This document shows, piece by piece, positions 1 to 8,742 of a stretch of 47,920 nt of DNA. Source of the DNA: Bacteroidota bacterium. Its GTDB lineage: Bacteria > Bacteroidota > Bacteroidia > Chitinophagales > Chitinophagaceae. The stretch covers positions 1-47,920 of the forward strand of contig JABDAZ010000023.1 in assembly GCA_013288945.1 (NCBI GenBank), in the 5' to 3' direction. The position numbers and the translations under genes are program-made. The notes beneath the pieces were generated by a model, which saw only the letters and a program-made list of their open reading frames with translations, ran no database searches and had not been told where the DNA came from. Every line of letters begins with the position of its first letter. Within the stretch, counting starts at the first letter, position 1.

Positions 1-678
1 CTCCTCTCTCTATTTATAAATTTATTTTTTGTAGCTTTTTTTATTGGCAAAAGAATTTATTATGCGGAAAAGCCTGCAACTTTTGCTTTTGTTCAATCCA
101 ATTCTCAATTTGTTGAGCAAACCAATTATTATACAATTTATAAATCGACTGCAAACATTGTAATGCTGGGTAATTCGTTAACCTACCGAATGCATTGGGA
201 TGAATTATTGCAACGTAAAGATGTAATAAATCGCGGTGTGGGTGCCGATGTTACTGACGGTTTTAGCCAGAGGCTGAATTTTGTTTTTAATTGCAATCCG
301 AAAATTTGTTTTATTGAAGGAGGCATTAATGATATTGCATTCGGCATTCCGAATAATACAATAATGACTAATTTTCAGCATATTGTTGGTGAAATAAGAG
401 CGAAAGGAATTATTCCCGTATTAACAGCCGTATCATATGTTACTGATTTTTCAAACAATCAAAAACAGATTAATGATAGCGTAACGGCGTTAAATGCAAG
501 GTTGATTGATTTTGCCAGAATTCAAAATATTGAACTTATAAATCTCAATCCGATGATTTCGAAAAACAACCTTATGAAGCCTGAATATGCTGAGGTTGAT
601 GGGCTGCATTATAAAAGTTCCGTTTATCTAATTTGGGCTGATGAAATAAGAAAAGTATTATCTAAACACGGTATTTAA
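1..678 (+). CDS. SGNH/GDSL-type hydrolase, 5' end outside window
   Basis: The reading frame is open from the first base, so the gene begins before the window; 225 residues are visible and the internal Met at 163 is not the true start. The visible part opens with a hydrophobic stretch (LFINLFFVAFFIG) that looks like a membrane anchor or signal sequence, so the enzyme is probably secreted or envelope-bound. SGNH hallmarks are present: block I as MLGNSLT (GNSL in place of GDSL, nucleophile Ser), block III as GGINDIA (oxyanion Asn), and block V as DGLHY (catalytic Asp and His). The family hydrolyses ester bonds in lipids or acetylated sugars; the substrate cannot be told. No plus-strand gene follows for over 1 kb. 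Confidence 0.85.
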   Translation, partial: LLSLFINLFFVAFFIGKRIYYAEKPATFAFVQSNSQFVEQTNYYTIYKSTANIVMLGNSLTYRMHWDELLQRKDVINRGVGADVTDGFSQRLNFVFNCNPKICFIEGGINDIAFGIPNNTIMTNFQHIVGEIRAKGIIPVLTAVSYVTDFSNNQKQINDSVTALNARLIDFARIQNIELINLNPMISKNNLMKPEYAEVDGLHYKSSVYLIWADEIRKVLSKHGI

Positions 679-711
679 TAACGTTAATTATTTTTATAAA
701 TTTCTCTAAAT

Positions 712-781
712 AAAAAAACCCCGGAATGGACATTCCAGGGACGTGATTATTATTATTGTAAACTGCTACCACGCAGTTTAC
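712..781 (-). ncRNA. Putative small-RNA unit A (two hairpins)
   Basis: On the minus strand a perfect 8-bp stem (GTAAACTG/CAGTTTAC, 758-765 with 774-781) is followed by an AT-rich linker and a terminator-like hairpin at 719-740 (CCC-GGAAT against ATTCCGGGG) ending in a run of seven T. It is one of five similar units in this gene-free kilobase. Seen: the hairpins and T-run. Inferred: that it is a transcribed small RNA end rather than a lone terminator. The upstream extent and the start of transcription are unknown. Confidence 0.45.
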
Positions 782-886
782 GTTCGATGTACGCATTTAC
801 CTTTATTATAGTTTTTTAAAAGTCTGATTTTTTGATTGAAAATATTTTGCAAGAATCATAAATAAGAAAATAAACCGTCTATTAAT

Positions 887-947
887 AAAAAAACCCCGGA
901 ATAGAAATTCCGGGATTATTATTTCAGAAACCCGCGCTTATAACGGG
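887..947 (-). ncRNA. Putative small-RNA unit B (two hairpins)
   Basis: Minus strand: a short CCCG/CGGG stem (931-934 with 944-947), then GGTTT and an ATAATAAT-type linker, then the hairpin at 894-914 (CCCGGAAT/ATTCCGGGG) with a T-run of seven. Same order and nearly the same terminator sequence as unit A, 175 bp away. No conserved peptide frame joins the units, which argues for RNA. Confidence 0.45.
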
Positions 948-1080
948 CTACATTGCATATATTAAAAATTGCATGCCAATAATTAATCCTCATTATTAAT
1001 AATTTACGCCTGGCATTTTGAGGTATAAAAAATTTGTATTAATTTTTACGTGTTAATCATACAGTAAGTTTTGTTATAGA

Positions 1081-1103
1081 GCAGCCTGCGAAGGCTGCTT
1101 TTT
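1081..1103 (+). terminator. Plus-strand rho-independent terminator-like hairpin
   Basis: Perfect 6-bp stem GCAGCC/GGCTGC with a six-base loop, followed by TTTTT. It points the opposite way to the neighbouring minus-strand units, so some plus-strand transcript may end here, although no plus-strand gene precedes it since 678. Confidence 0.5.
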
Positions 1104-1112
1104 AATTTAAAA

Positions 1113-1175
1113 CCCCGAAATAGACATTCCGGGGTTTATCGTTTATTAGGACGTAAACCACTCCACGTAGTCTAC
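1113..1175 (-). ncRNA. Putative small-RNA unit C (two hairpins)
   Basis: Minus strand: an imperfect stem (GTAGAC against GTTTAC, 1153-1175), a linker, then a hairpin at 1113-1134 (CCCCGGAAT/ATTTCGGGG) followed by TTTT. The terminator loop sequence matches unit A, and T-tracts lie on both sides so it could work in either direction. Confidence 0.4.
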
Positions 1176-1239
1176 AATAATATTTACGGATTTGGTTTAT
1201 TAATAGTTTATAAAAACTTGTGAAGATGTTACAAAAATT

Positions 1240-1290
1240 CCCCGGAATAGAAATTCCAGGGCATGGTTTTTCAACAGCTTTTGCAAGCTG
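1240..1290 (-). ncRNA. Putative small-RNA unit D (two hairpins)
   Basis: Minus strand: a 6-bp stem with a 4-base loop (CAGCTT/AAGCTG, 1275-1290), a linker, then the hairpin at 1240-1261 (CCC-GGAAT/ATTCCGGGG) and an AATTTTT tail. Just upstream lies TTGCACGTTTATAATA, resembling TTGCGTATATAATA upstream of unit E, a possible shared promoter or conserved 5' element. Confidence 0.45.
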
Positions 1291-1370
1291 CTGGTATTAT
1301 AAACGTGCAAAAACTTGCATGAGTTAATTAAAAGCAATTATTTTTTTTATACAAACCTTCTTAGAAAAAC

Positions 1371-1435
1371 AAAAACCCCGTAGCCAAGCCCGGGGTTTTA
1401 ATATTACTATATGAAACGAAACCTGCGCCAACAGG
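1371..1435 (-). ncRNA. Putative small-RNA unit E (two hairpins)
   Basis: Minus strand: a CCTG/CAGG stem (1422-1435), GGTTTCG, an AT-rich linker, then CCCCG/CGGGG at 1376-1395 with a T-run. The second hairpin differs in its loop from units A-D but has the same place in the unit. A 24-codon plus-strand ORF (1411-1485) overlaps it but has no support as a gene. Confidence 0.4.
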
Positions 1436-1578
1436 CATCACTATTATATACGCAAGAAATAAGTGTTGAGTTATACGACGGCTAGTTTTTAATTTTTTGT
1501 TATTAATGCATTTGAAAATAATATTATATCAAATAACCCGTTAGAGAATTTATAAACCTACTTTAGATAATTTGTTAC

Positions 1579-1606
1579 GGCGGCTATTTCCATAGCTGCC
1601 TTTTTT
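1579..1606 (+). terminator. Plus-strand rho-independent terminator-like hairpin
   Basis: An 8-bp stem (GGCGGCTA/TAGCTGCC, one G-U pair) with a six-base loop and TTTTTT. No plus-strand gene is visible upstream, so either it ends an unrecognised small transcript or it is a leftover. Confidence 0.5.
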
Positions 1607-1649
1607 AGTTATAAAATCTCGAAGATCAATAGCGTGTATAAATAAAAAA

Positions 1650-1668
1650 CCGGATAAATTTTATCCGG
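1650..1668. terminator. Bidirectional terminator after the TPR gene
   Basis: Inverted repeat CCGGATAA/TTATCCGG flanked by an A-run on the left and a T-run on the right. It lies about 30 bp beyond the minus-strand stop at 1700 and probably ends the gyrA-TPR transcript. Confidence 0.7.
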
Positions 1669-1699
1669 TTTTTTAATAAGTATTATGCTCGAATTTTTA

Positions 1700-2989
1700 T
1701 TAATGATCTTTGTCTACATTATTAAATTTCAATGTGTAAGCATCTACTTTTTCTTTCACATTTTTTTGTTCGTAGATAGTTATTAATAAATCATAGGCAT
1801 CTTTCAATGTAGTCTTTGCATCCATTTTTAATTTGTTTCCTGGTGCGCCTAAAATTTTATCTACTTTTTCAAAATAAGGAATTGCTTCGTCAAATTTTTT
1901 GGCTGCAGCAACGCGAATGTCTGCACGTTTTTTTATGTCCTCAGGTTTTTGACCTTTAATATCTTTTGTTGTGGCTTTTAAATCCACTGCCTGGTTGTAC
2001 GTAATTTGTCCAAGCAATAAAGAAGCCTGCGCATAATCAGGATTTAATTCAAGAGATTTGTTTAATTTTTCTTTTGCTTTTGTTACAAGCTCGTCCGCAT
2101 TTGCCGGGCGTTTGCCAGAAGTTGTATCAATTGCATAATTATATAACTCCACACCATAGTTGTACCAAAACAAATTATTATTAGGAATCTCTTTGGTAAT
2201 TTCTTCATATTTCGCAAACAGCGAATCCTTGTTTCCTTTTTTACGAACCATTTCCAGTTCCGTATCCGGCCATAAAAGATCGTCAGGATAAACAGCTTTT
2301 CCAAGCGACAAATATTTTACCGCGTTTGCGTCATCTTTTTTCTGGTTATAATAATAATCAACCAACCACCTGTAAATATCGCTGATATCGGAACCGCCGA
2401 TTTTGCTCAATTTTTTTTCTGCCAATCTTCCGTAATACATAGCCGCTGTATCTTTTACATTTGCTTTTTCATAAGCAACGCCGGCGTATAAAATAGAAGT
2501 TGTATCAAAATTCATTGTCGTGTCCCTGCCCCATTTATTTTTGAAAATGATATCACTGTATTTTACAGAATATTTAAAATAATAAGCTGCGGAATCCCAC
2601 ACTTTTGCATTGTACGTACGAACGCCCTGGCTAAAAGAAGTTGCATACATATCGCCTGCAAACGTTTGAAGGCCATCATCTTTTAATGTTTTAAAAGATG
2701 GATCCATTTGCGCATATTTTTCAAATGAACTGTTTGCAATTGCTTCTGAACCCGGATATTTTGCACGCAGCTTTTCATCTGCATAAATACCTGAATAAAC
2801 TTTTGCTTTCAAAATCCAGCCTTCAGGTTTTGCCTGTGCTTTCGGATCGTTCATTAATTTATCTATTTCGGTTTTTGCAGTTTCCAGTTGTCCTGGTAAA
2901 AGAACAGCGGTTTTAACTTTTGCAAAATCCTGTGCCTGAGAAAACTGAAACATGGCAGCTAACATCGCTAATAAAAAAAGCTTCTTCAT
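1700..2989 (-). CDS. Secreted tetratricopeptide-repeat protein
   Basis: 429 residues. The N-terminus (MKKLFLLAMLAAMFQFSQA) is a typical signal peptide with cleavage before Gln20, so the protein is exported to the periplasm or outer membrane. The rest is alpha-helical with TPR-like periodicity, for example NNLFWYNYGVELYNYAID and KLNKSLELNPDYAQASLLLG, plus many Lys/Ala-rich helices. TPR proteins act as protein-interaction scaffolds; no catalytic motif is seen. It starts 14 bp after the gyrA stop on the same strand, so it is likely co-transcribed with gyrA. The gyrase link may be only positional. Precise role unknown. Confidence 0.85.
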   Translation of the reverse strand: MKKLFLLAMLAAMFQFSQAQDFAKVKTAVLLPGQLETAKTEIDKLMNDPKAQAKPEGWILKAKVYSGIYADEKLRAKYPGSEAIANSSFEKYAQMDPSFKTLKDDGLQTFAGDMYATSFSQGVRTYNAKVWDSAAYYFKYSVKYSDIIFKNKWGRDTTMNFDTTSILYAGVAYEKANVKDTAAMYYGRLAEKKLSKIGGSDISDIYRWLVDYYYNQKKDDANAVKYLSLGKAVYPDDLLWPDTELEMVRKKGNKDSLFAKYEEITKEIPNNNLFWYNYGVELYNYAIDTTSGKRPANADELVTKAKEKLNKSLELNPDYAQASLLLGQITYNQAVDLKATTKDIKGQKPEDIKKRADIRVAAAKKFDEAIPYFEKVDKILGAPGNKLKMDAKTTLKDAYDLLITIYEQKNVKEKVDAYTLKFNNVDKDH

Positions 2990-3003
2990 ACTTGAATATT
3001 TAA

Positions 3004-5613
3004 TTATTGATTTTCTGTGTTTGATTCTGTTGGTTTGTCTTCATCTGTTTCAGGATTTTCGGGATTAATAATTTCTTCAGGTAAAGGCGTTATTGGCTCT
3101 GCAACAATATCTGTAGCAACAACAACTTCATCATCTAATTTATCCAATTTAGTAATTGCTGCAATTTCATCACCATCATCTAAACGAATTAATTTTACAC
3201 CCTGTGTTGCCCTGCCCTGCGCGCTGATACTTACAACCGGCATACGAATCGTAACGCCGCTTTTACAGGTGATCATCAAATCTTCATTTTCAGTTACGTC
3301 AAGAATGCCGACCAATTTACCTGTTTTTTCTGTAACGCTGATTGTCTTTACACCTTTGCCGCCGCGGTTTGTGATGCGGTATTCATCCATATGTGTGCGT
3401 TTGCCATAACCTTTTTCACTCACCACCAATATCGTTCTTGTTTTGTCCTCTTTATTTACACACACCATGCCAATCACTTCGTCGGTTGCATCATCAACCT
3501 CAATTCCGCCAACACCAATTGCGCCGCGGCCTGTGGAACGCACTTTATGTTCTTCAAAACGAATTGCCCTTCCACTTTTTACTGCAAGCATAATTTCACA
3601 AACGCCGTCGGTTAATTTTGCTTCCAGCAACTGATCACTTTCAACAATTGTTATTGCATTAACACCATTTAGTCGCGGGCGACTGAAATCTTCCAAGGAA
3701 GTTTTCTTAATCGTCCCTTGTTTTGTACAAAGAACGATGTAATGGCTTTTTACAAATTCTTCGTCTTTAATATCTTTTACATCAATAATTGCACGCACTT
3801 TATCATCCGGCGGAATTTGAATTAAATTCTGAATCGCCCTGCCCTTTCCGGTTTTATCACCTTCCGGAATTTCATACACATTCAACCAAAAACATCTTCC
3901 TTTTTCTGTAAAAAATAACATCGTATGATGCGTTGATGCAACAAACAAATGTTCTATATAATCTTCATCACGTGTCTTCCCTCCCATTGCACCACGTCCG
4001 CCGCGGCGCTGTTGGCGGTATTCTCCTGCAGGAGTTCTTTTTATATAACCAAGATGAGAGATGGTAATAACAACATCTTCTTCTTTAATTAAATCTTTTA
4101 ATAAAACTTCATCATCCAGAAAAGTTATTTCGGTTTTGCGTGCATCGCCGAATTTATCTTTTACTTCATTTAATTCTTTTCTGATAACTTCAAAACGTTT
4201 TCCTTCGTCAGACAATAAATCTTTTAAGAAAGCGATCAGCGCTAATAAATCATCAAGCTCTTCTTTAATTTTATTTCTTTCCATTCCGGTTAAGCGTTGC
4301 AAACGCAGTTCCAGTATGGCTTTCGCCTGAATCTCATCTAAACCCCAACCTGCATTAATCAAACTTTCTTTCGCAACATCCGGCGTTGCAGAAGCGCGTA
4401 TTAATGAAATCACTTCATCCAGATGATCAAGCGCGATCATATAACCTTGCAAAATGTGCGCTTTCTTTTCTGCTTCTTTTAATTCATATTTTGTACGGCG
4501 TATAACAACCTCATGTCGAAACTCTACAAACTCGCTAATCATCTCGCGGATGTTCAATGTGCGCGGCCTACCTTTAACCAATGCAACATTATTAATACCG
4601 TATGATGTTTGTAGTTCTGTATGTTTATATAAAAGATTAATGATGAGGTTTGCTACACCATCACGTTTCAAATCAATAACAATTCTTGTCCCTTCTTTTT
4701 GGTTAGATTCATTATTAACATGTGCGATGCCATCAATTACTTTTTCATTTACCAATTGCCCAATACGATCACACAAAGCATCACGATTAACCTGGTATGG
4801 AACTTCTGTAATGATGATTTGTTCGCGGCCGCTTGGCTTTGCATCAATATGTAATTTTCCACGAAGCACCACTCTTCCTCTTCCTGTATACATGGCGGTT
4901 TTCACGCCTTCCATTCCATAAATAATTCCACCTGTCGGAAAATCCGGTGCCTTAATATGCTCCATTAATCCTTCAACAGTTATTTCGCGATCATCAATGT
5001 ATGCAATACATCCATTAATAACTTCTGTAAGATTATGCGGTAAAATATTTGTGGCCATACCAACAGCAATACCGCTGGAACCATTTATTAATAATTGCGG
5101 GATGCGGCTTGGCAACACGGTTGGTTCTTCCAGCTCATCATCAAAGTTTGGTTGAAAATCTACTGTATCTTTTTCAATATCTTCCAGCATATTTTCAGCA
5201 AGCTTGTTCAACCTTGCTTCTGTATAACGCATCGCTGCAGGCCCGTCACCATCCTGGCTCCCGTAGTTTCCCTGGCCATCAACCATTGTATAACGCATGC
5301 TCCATTCCTGCGCCATGCGCACCATTGTATCATAAATCGCCTTATCACCATGCGGATGATATTTACCCATCACATCACCAACAATACGGGCAGATTTTTT
5401 ATAAGGTTTATTACTGTTGTTGCCCAATTCATGCATTCCAAAAAGTACGCGGCGGTGAACCGGTTTTAATCCATCACGAACATCTGGCAATGCGCGGCCA
5501 ACAATTACTGACATAGAATAATCTATGTAAGCAGTTTTCATCTGCTCTTCAATATTGATGGGAATAATGCGGTTATTGTCTTGCGTTTCCGGTGGTATTG
5601 TATTCTCGTCCAT
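3004..5613 (-). CDS. gyrA: DNA gyrase subunit A
   Basis: 869 residues, full length. With GyrB it introduces negative supercoils using ATP. The breakage-reunion domain is recognised by [20 protein letters not shown], the QRDR stretch GKYHPHGD and the catalytic Tyr130 in [10 protein letters not shown]. The C-terminal beta-pinwheel carries the gyrase box QRRGGRG at about residues 535-541, which separates GyrA from ParC. The position equivalent to E. coli Ser83 is Lys91 ([10 protein letters not shown]), which is unusual. The C-terminal tail is acidic and Pro-rich ([20 protein letters not shown]). A TAnnTTTG element lies about 65 bp upstream. The TPR gene follows directly. Confidence 0.97.
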   Translation of the reverse strand: MDENTIPPETQDNNRIIPINIEEQMKTAYIDYSMSVIVGRALPDVRDGLKPVHRRVLFGMHELGNNSNKPYKKSARIVGDVMGKYHPHGDKAIYDTMVRMAQEWSMRYTMVDGQGNYGSQDGDGPAAMRYTEARLNKLAENMLEDIEKDTVDFQPNFDDELEEPTVLPSRIPQLLINGSSGIAVGMATNILPHNLTEVINGCIAYIDDREITVEGLMEHIKAPDFPTGGIIYGMEGVKTAMYTGRGRVVLRGKLHIDAKPSGREQIIITEVPYQVNRDALCDRIGQLVNEKVIDGIAHVNNESNQKEGTRIVIDLKRDGVANLIINLLYKHTELQTSYGINNVALVKGRPRTLNIREMISEFVEFRHEVVIRRTKYELKEAEKKAHILQGYMIALDHLDEVISLIRASATPDVAKESLINAGWGLDEIQAKAILELRLQRLTGMERNKIKEELDDLLALIAFLKDLLSDEGKRFEVIRKELNEVKDKFGDARKTEITFLDDEVLLKDLIKEEDVVITISHLGYIKRTPAGEYRQQRRGGRGAMGGKTRDEDYIEHLFVASTHHTMLFFTEKGRCFWLNVYEIPEGDKTGKGRAIQNLIQIPPDDKVRAIIDVKDIKDEEFVKSHYIVLCTKQGTIKKTSLEDFSRPRLNGVNAITIVESDQLLEAKLTDGVCEIMLAVKSGRAIRFEEHKVRSTGRGAIGVGGIEVDDATDEVIGMVCVNKEDKTRTILVVSEKGYGKRTHMDEYRITNRGGKGVKTISVTEKTGKLVGILDVTENEDLMITCKSGVTIRMPVVSISAQGRATQGVKLIRLDDGDEIAAITKLDKLDDEVVVATDIVAEPITPLPEEIINPENPETDEDKPTESNTENQ

Positions 5614-5676
5614 ATGATTTTTTACACTTGAAAGCCTTCGGATTTAATTTGAAAGAAGTGCTTTTTACAAGGACGG

Positions 5677-5684
5677 CAAATGTA
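5677..5684 (-). promoter_or_regulatory. Candidate gyrA promoter -7 element
   Basis: The minus strand reads TACATTTG, a full match to the Bacteroidetes sigma-A -7 consensus TAnnTTTG. It would place the start of transcription near 5670 and give a leader of about 55 nt. No clear -33 TTG is seen at the usual distance. Confidence 0.5.
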
Positions 5685-5830
5685 TCTGATTTCAGCCGTT
5701 TTTCCGCAGAAAAAATGATAAAATTTATACCGCTTTTATCCACGTTTGTGAATTAGTTTTTGGAACGAATTATTAATAAAAATTTATCGTCAACGCTCAA
5801 CTATAATTGGCGATAAATTCGAAATAATAT

Positions 5831-5855
5831 TCACCATTGACCATTGACCATTCAC
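5831..5855. repeat. Short tandem ATTGACC/ATTCACC motifs
   Basis: CACCATTGACCATTGACC followed by ATTCACC, just beyond the phosphoribosyltransferase stop. The same words recur at 6425-6440 and 6481-6511 around the same gene and inside bioA (34062-34077), so this is a dispersed low-complexity filler. Confidence 0.6.
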
Positions 5856-5856
5856 C

Positions 5857-6357
5857 TCAATCGCTCAGCCACGCTCCTTTCACCACATCGCCATCGGCCT
5901 CTACAAAAATATGTTCCTGCAAAGTTGTGGCAACAGATAAACCAACATAATCCGGTTCAACAGGAAATGCTTTGTGCGTTCTTTCAACCAAAACCAACGA
6001 CTGGATTTTTTTCGGGTGAAAATCAAGAAAAGGTTTTAATGCATACATTAATGTTTTGCCGCTATTGGAAACATCATCGATAATAATTATTACTTTATCA
6101 TCAAACGAAATCTGTTTATTAATAGAAACTTCTTTAGGAAATTTTTTATCCAAAGTGAGCGTAATTATTTCAGTGGATATAGTTGAAATTCCGTTTAATA
6201 ATTGTTGAATATTTCTTGCAATCACACTGCCACTTTCACGGATGCCTGCAAGAACAAGTTTCTGTTCATCTAAATTATTTTCAAGAATTTCATAAGCCAT
6301 CCGCTGCATTTTTTTTGCAGCAACTTTTTCTGTAAGAATATAATTTTTATCCATCAC
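5857..6357 (-). CDS. Phosphoribosyltransferase family protein (PyrR-like)
   Basis: 166 residues, the length of a type I phosphoribosyltransferase. The PRPP-binding loop is VIIIIDDVSNSGKTLMYAL (about residues 89-107): four hydrophobics, two Asp and the S-G-K-T end. An early GIRESGSVIA resembles the PyrR/HPRT 'R.G...A' segment. PyrR proteins bind uridine nucleotides and regulate pyrimidine genes or have uracil PRTase activity; no pyr genes are near and the loop differs from classical PyrR, so the substrate base is uncertain. Two consecutive Met codons offer starts at 6357 or 6354. It stands alone, flanked on both sides by short-motif repeats. Confidence 0.85.
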   Translation of the reverse strand: MMDKNYILTEKVAAKKMQRMAYEILENNLDEQKLVLAGIRESGSVIARNIQQLLNGISTISTEIITLTLDKKFPKEVSINKQISFDDKVIIIIDDVSNSGKTLMYALKPFLDFHPKKIQSLVLVERTHKAFPVEPDYVGLSVATTLQEHIFVEADGDVVKGAWLSD

Positions 6358-6360
6358 ACA

Positions 6361-6512
6361 AATTAATTAATAATGGATAATTATGAATTAATAATTGGTA
6401 AATAAAATTTGCGTCGTGAATAGTAAATGGTGAATGGTCAACGAATAATGAATACTGGTTAAAACAAAGAGATTAATAATTCTCATTCACCATTGACAAT
6501 TCACCATTCACG
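6361..6512. repeat. Low-complexity intergenic motif cluster
   Basis: The region between two divergent genes contains AATTAATTAATAATGG-type words, GTAAATGGTGAATGGTCAAC (6423-6442) and ATTCACCATTGACAATTCACC (from 6484). The last two are partial inverted copies of each other. No gene or clear promoter was seen in it. Confidence 0.5.
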
Positions 6513-6544
6513 TTGCTTAACTTAGCTTTATTAATAAAATTCCC

Positions 6545-7858
6545 ATGCAAATTTTTCAGCAGATTATATTCATTATTATTGCGGCGGTAGCAGTAATAAT
6601 TTTCAGTAAAAAAATAATGCAGATAAGAAGGAATATTTTTCTTGGTAAAAAAGAAGATTATAACAACAACCAATCACTTCGCTGGAAGAATGTGCTGCTG
6701 CTGGCTTTTGGGCAAAAGAAAATGTTTCGCAACCCGTTGGTTGCAATAATGCACTTTATTATTTATGCCGGTTTTATTATTATTAATATAGAAGTATTGG
6801 AAATTTTTATTGATGGAATAATCGGAACGCACCGTTTGTTTTCATCCGCACTTGGAAATTTATACGGTTATCTTATTAATGGTTTTGAATTTCTTGCAAT
6901 TGGCGTGCTTACAGTTTGTATAATTTTTTTATGCAGAAGAAATGTTATTAAACTCAAACGTTTTATCAGCCACGATTTAGATGGCTGGCCGCGCAGCGAC
7001 GCGAATTATATTTTGATTACAGAAATAATATTAATGACTTTATTTCTCACAATGAATGCAGCCGATACCATTTTGCAATCGCGCGGTTACGGGCATTATG
7101 CAAAACATCTTACAGGCAATTTTGCATTCTCGCAATTCATTCATCCATTATTAAATGATTTCAGCAATTCATCTTTATTAATGCTTGAACGCACTTGCTG
7201 GTGGTTGCATATTGTCGGCATTTTTGCATTCTTAAATTATCTGCCTTATTCAAAACATTTGCATATCATACTTGCATTTCCCAATGCATATTATGCGCGT
7301 TTATTGCCTGAAGGAAAAATGCATAACATGCCCGAAATACAAAATGAAGTATTATACGCAATGCAGCCGGAAGTCGCGCCCACAGAAGTTTCCACGCCGG
7401 GAAAGTTTGGTGCAAAAGATGTATTCGATTTAAGCTGGCGAAATTTATTAGATGCATATTCATGCACAGAATGTGGAAGATGCACTGCTGCTTGTCCGGC
7501 AAATATTACTGGTAAATTATTATCGCCAAGAAAAATAATGATGGACACGCGCGATCGGTTAACTGAAGTTGGTAATAATATTAATGAGAATAAATCTTTT
7601 AAAGATGATGGAAAAAATTTACTGAGTTACATAAGTGTGGAAGAATTGCGTGCATGCACAACATGCAATGCGTGTGTTGAAGAATGCCCTGTAAGTATAA
7701 GCCCACTGGAAATAATTTTAGAATTACGCCGCTCATTAGTAATGGAAGACAGCAACGCGCCGCAAGAATGGAACACCATGTTTGGAAACGTAGAAAATAA
7801 TTTCGCACCATGGAAATTCAGTCCGGATGATCGTGATAAATGGGTTGAGGAATTATAA
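6545..7858 (+). CDS. Membrane 4Fe-4S dicluster protein (heterodisulfide-reductase-like electron carrier)
   Basis: 437 residues. The N-terminal half (about 1-230) has five or six hydrophobic segments, e.g. IIFIIIAAVAVIIF and FLAIGVLTVCIIFL, with several His in or near membrane segments, as in NarI/HdrE-type heme-binding subunits. The C-terminal half carries two 4Fe-4S motifs: CTECGRCTAACP and CTTCNACVEECP. The family passes electrons between a quinone or heme module and a CCG-domain partner. That partner in Bacteroidetes is usually the next gene; here the likely partner is at 12362-13138 on the other strand, over 4 kb away. The gene convergently faces lysE. Confidence 0.88.
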   Translation: MQIFQQIIFIIIAAVAVIIFSKKIMQIRRNIFLGKKEDYNNNQSLRWKNVLLLAFGQKKMFRNPLVAIMHFIIYAGFIIINIEVLEIFIDGIIGTHRLFSSALGNLYGYLINGFEFLAIGVLTVCIIFLCRRNVIKLKRFISHDLDGWPRSDANYILITEIILMTLFLTMNAADTILQSRGYGHYAKHLTGNFAFSQFIHPLLNDFSNSSLLMLERTCWWLHIVGIFAFLNYLPYSKHLHIILAFPNAYYARLLPEGKMHNMPEIQNEVLYAMQPEVAPTEVSTPGKFGAKDVFDLSWRNLLDAYSCTECGRCTAACPANITGKLLSPRKIMMDTRDRLTEVGNNINENKSFKDDGKNLLSYISVEELRACTTCNACVEECPVSISPLEIILELRRSLVMEDSNAPQEWNTMFGNVENNFAPWKFSPDDRDKWVEEL

Positions 7859-7889
7859 ATCTTTTGATCATAAAAAATCATAAAAGATT
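7858..7889. terminator. Possible AT-rich convergent terminator
   Basis: AATCTTTT/AAAAGATT inverted repeat in the short gap between the convergent Fe-S and LysE genes. The stem is AT-only apart from one G-C pair and lacks a strong T-run, so this is weak. Confidence 0.3.
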
Positions 7890-7918
7890 CGCGTTCTATA
7901 TTATAAAAACAATCAAAA

Positions 7919-8575
7919 TTATTTTACCAATCCTTTATATAACATTCTATACATTTGCGCGAGCGCTGCAATTATAAAAATAATCCCCATTATTTTGTTT
8001 AATGTTTGTGTGCTTGTTTTCATTTTTGTAACAAGCCAGTTTCCACCATAAATATATACTGCAAGGCCAACAAGTGTTCCGAGCCCCGCTCCTGCTGTAA
8101 ATAAATTAAACTCTGCAAAATTTGCACGCAACAATTTAATGTCCAAAAAATAACTGCTCCATATAAACCAAAAAGGAATTTGCGCAGGGTTAAGTGTGCT
8201 CATACTTACACCAAGCCAAAAGCGGTTGAGTTTGTTATTTAATAACAATGTTTTTTTACCACCATTCTCTTTGCGCGCAGTTATAAAACTTATTATTCCC
8301 AACACCAAAAAAACAACAACAGTAAGCCAGCCAAGAATGGTAAAAAACAAATCATGTTGCATAATCCAATCAACGCCCGACAATACCAAACGCAGATAAA
8401 TCATTTCAATAATAGTAACGCCAATGCTGAATTTCCAGGCGTTATTAAAATTTTCCTGCACAGCAATTTGCGTGGAAGTAATGCTCATCGTTCCCAATGG
8501 CAACTGCCCCAAAAAACTTAATAACCAGCCAAGAAAAAAAATGAAAATAAAATGCATGAAAAAAAATATTCGCAA
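7919..8575 (-). CDS. LysE family translocator
   Basis: 218 residues with about six hydrophobic segments covering the whole protein. The N-terminal stretch GWLLSFLGQLPLGTMSITS resembles the conserved Pro-Gly region of LysE/RhtB exporters, and a mid-protein NPAQIPFWF matches the family's N-P motif. These inner-membrane carriers export amino acids or related small molecules by proton exchange; the substrate cannot be inferred. Start at 8575 or the Met at residue 7; both leave the signal-anchor intact. It is divergent from the small membrane protein at 8743. Confidence 0.85.
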   Translation of the reverse strand: MRIFFFMHFIFIFFLGWLLSFLGQLPLGTMSITSTQIAVQENFNNAWKFSIGVTIIEMIYLRLVLSGVDWIMQHDLFFTILGWLTVVVFLVLGIISFITARKENGGKKTLLLNNKLNRFWLGVSMSTLNPAQIPFWFIWSSYFLDIKLLRANFAEFNLFTAGAGLGTLVGLAVYIYGGNWLVTKMKTSTQTLNKIMGIIFIIAALAQMYRMLYKGLVK

Positions 8576-8742
8576 TAATAAGGAAAGAAAAATGAATTAT
8601 TGGTTTCTTATAATCGAATGGAAATGAATGAAATTAAACTTTTCAATATTGATCCAATATTAATGTGCATTAAATCGTAATCAAAGTGATTCTTCCGCAC
8701 TTAAAAAACTATTGTATAATTTTACAGTTCCAAACGGATTAT

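Noticed and set aside
732-800. Possible small peptide on the minus strand of unit A (MRTSNVNCVVAVYNNNNHVP)
   Set aside because: Units B-E do not keep this frame; structure is conserved, not protein.
1081-1103. tRNA or other structured RNA from the GCAGCC hairpin
   Set aside because: No cloverleaf or anticodon arm can be drawn; it is a plain terminator-type stem.
712-1435. CRISPR array or integron attC sites
   Set aside because: The repeat is a short hairpin with T-run at uneven spacing, not a constant direct repeat, and no cas or integrase gene and no attC core sites were seen.
1411-1485. 24-codon ORF on the plus strand (MKRNLRQQASLLYTQEISVE and four more residues)
   Set aside because: It overlaps the hairpins of unit E, has no match in the other units and no ribosome-binding or promoter support.
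3017-5516. Several long plus-strand ORFs opposite gyrA
   Set aside because: gyrA covers the region with an unmistakable protein; the others are shadows.
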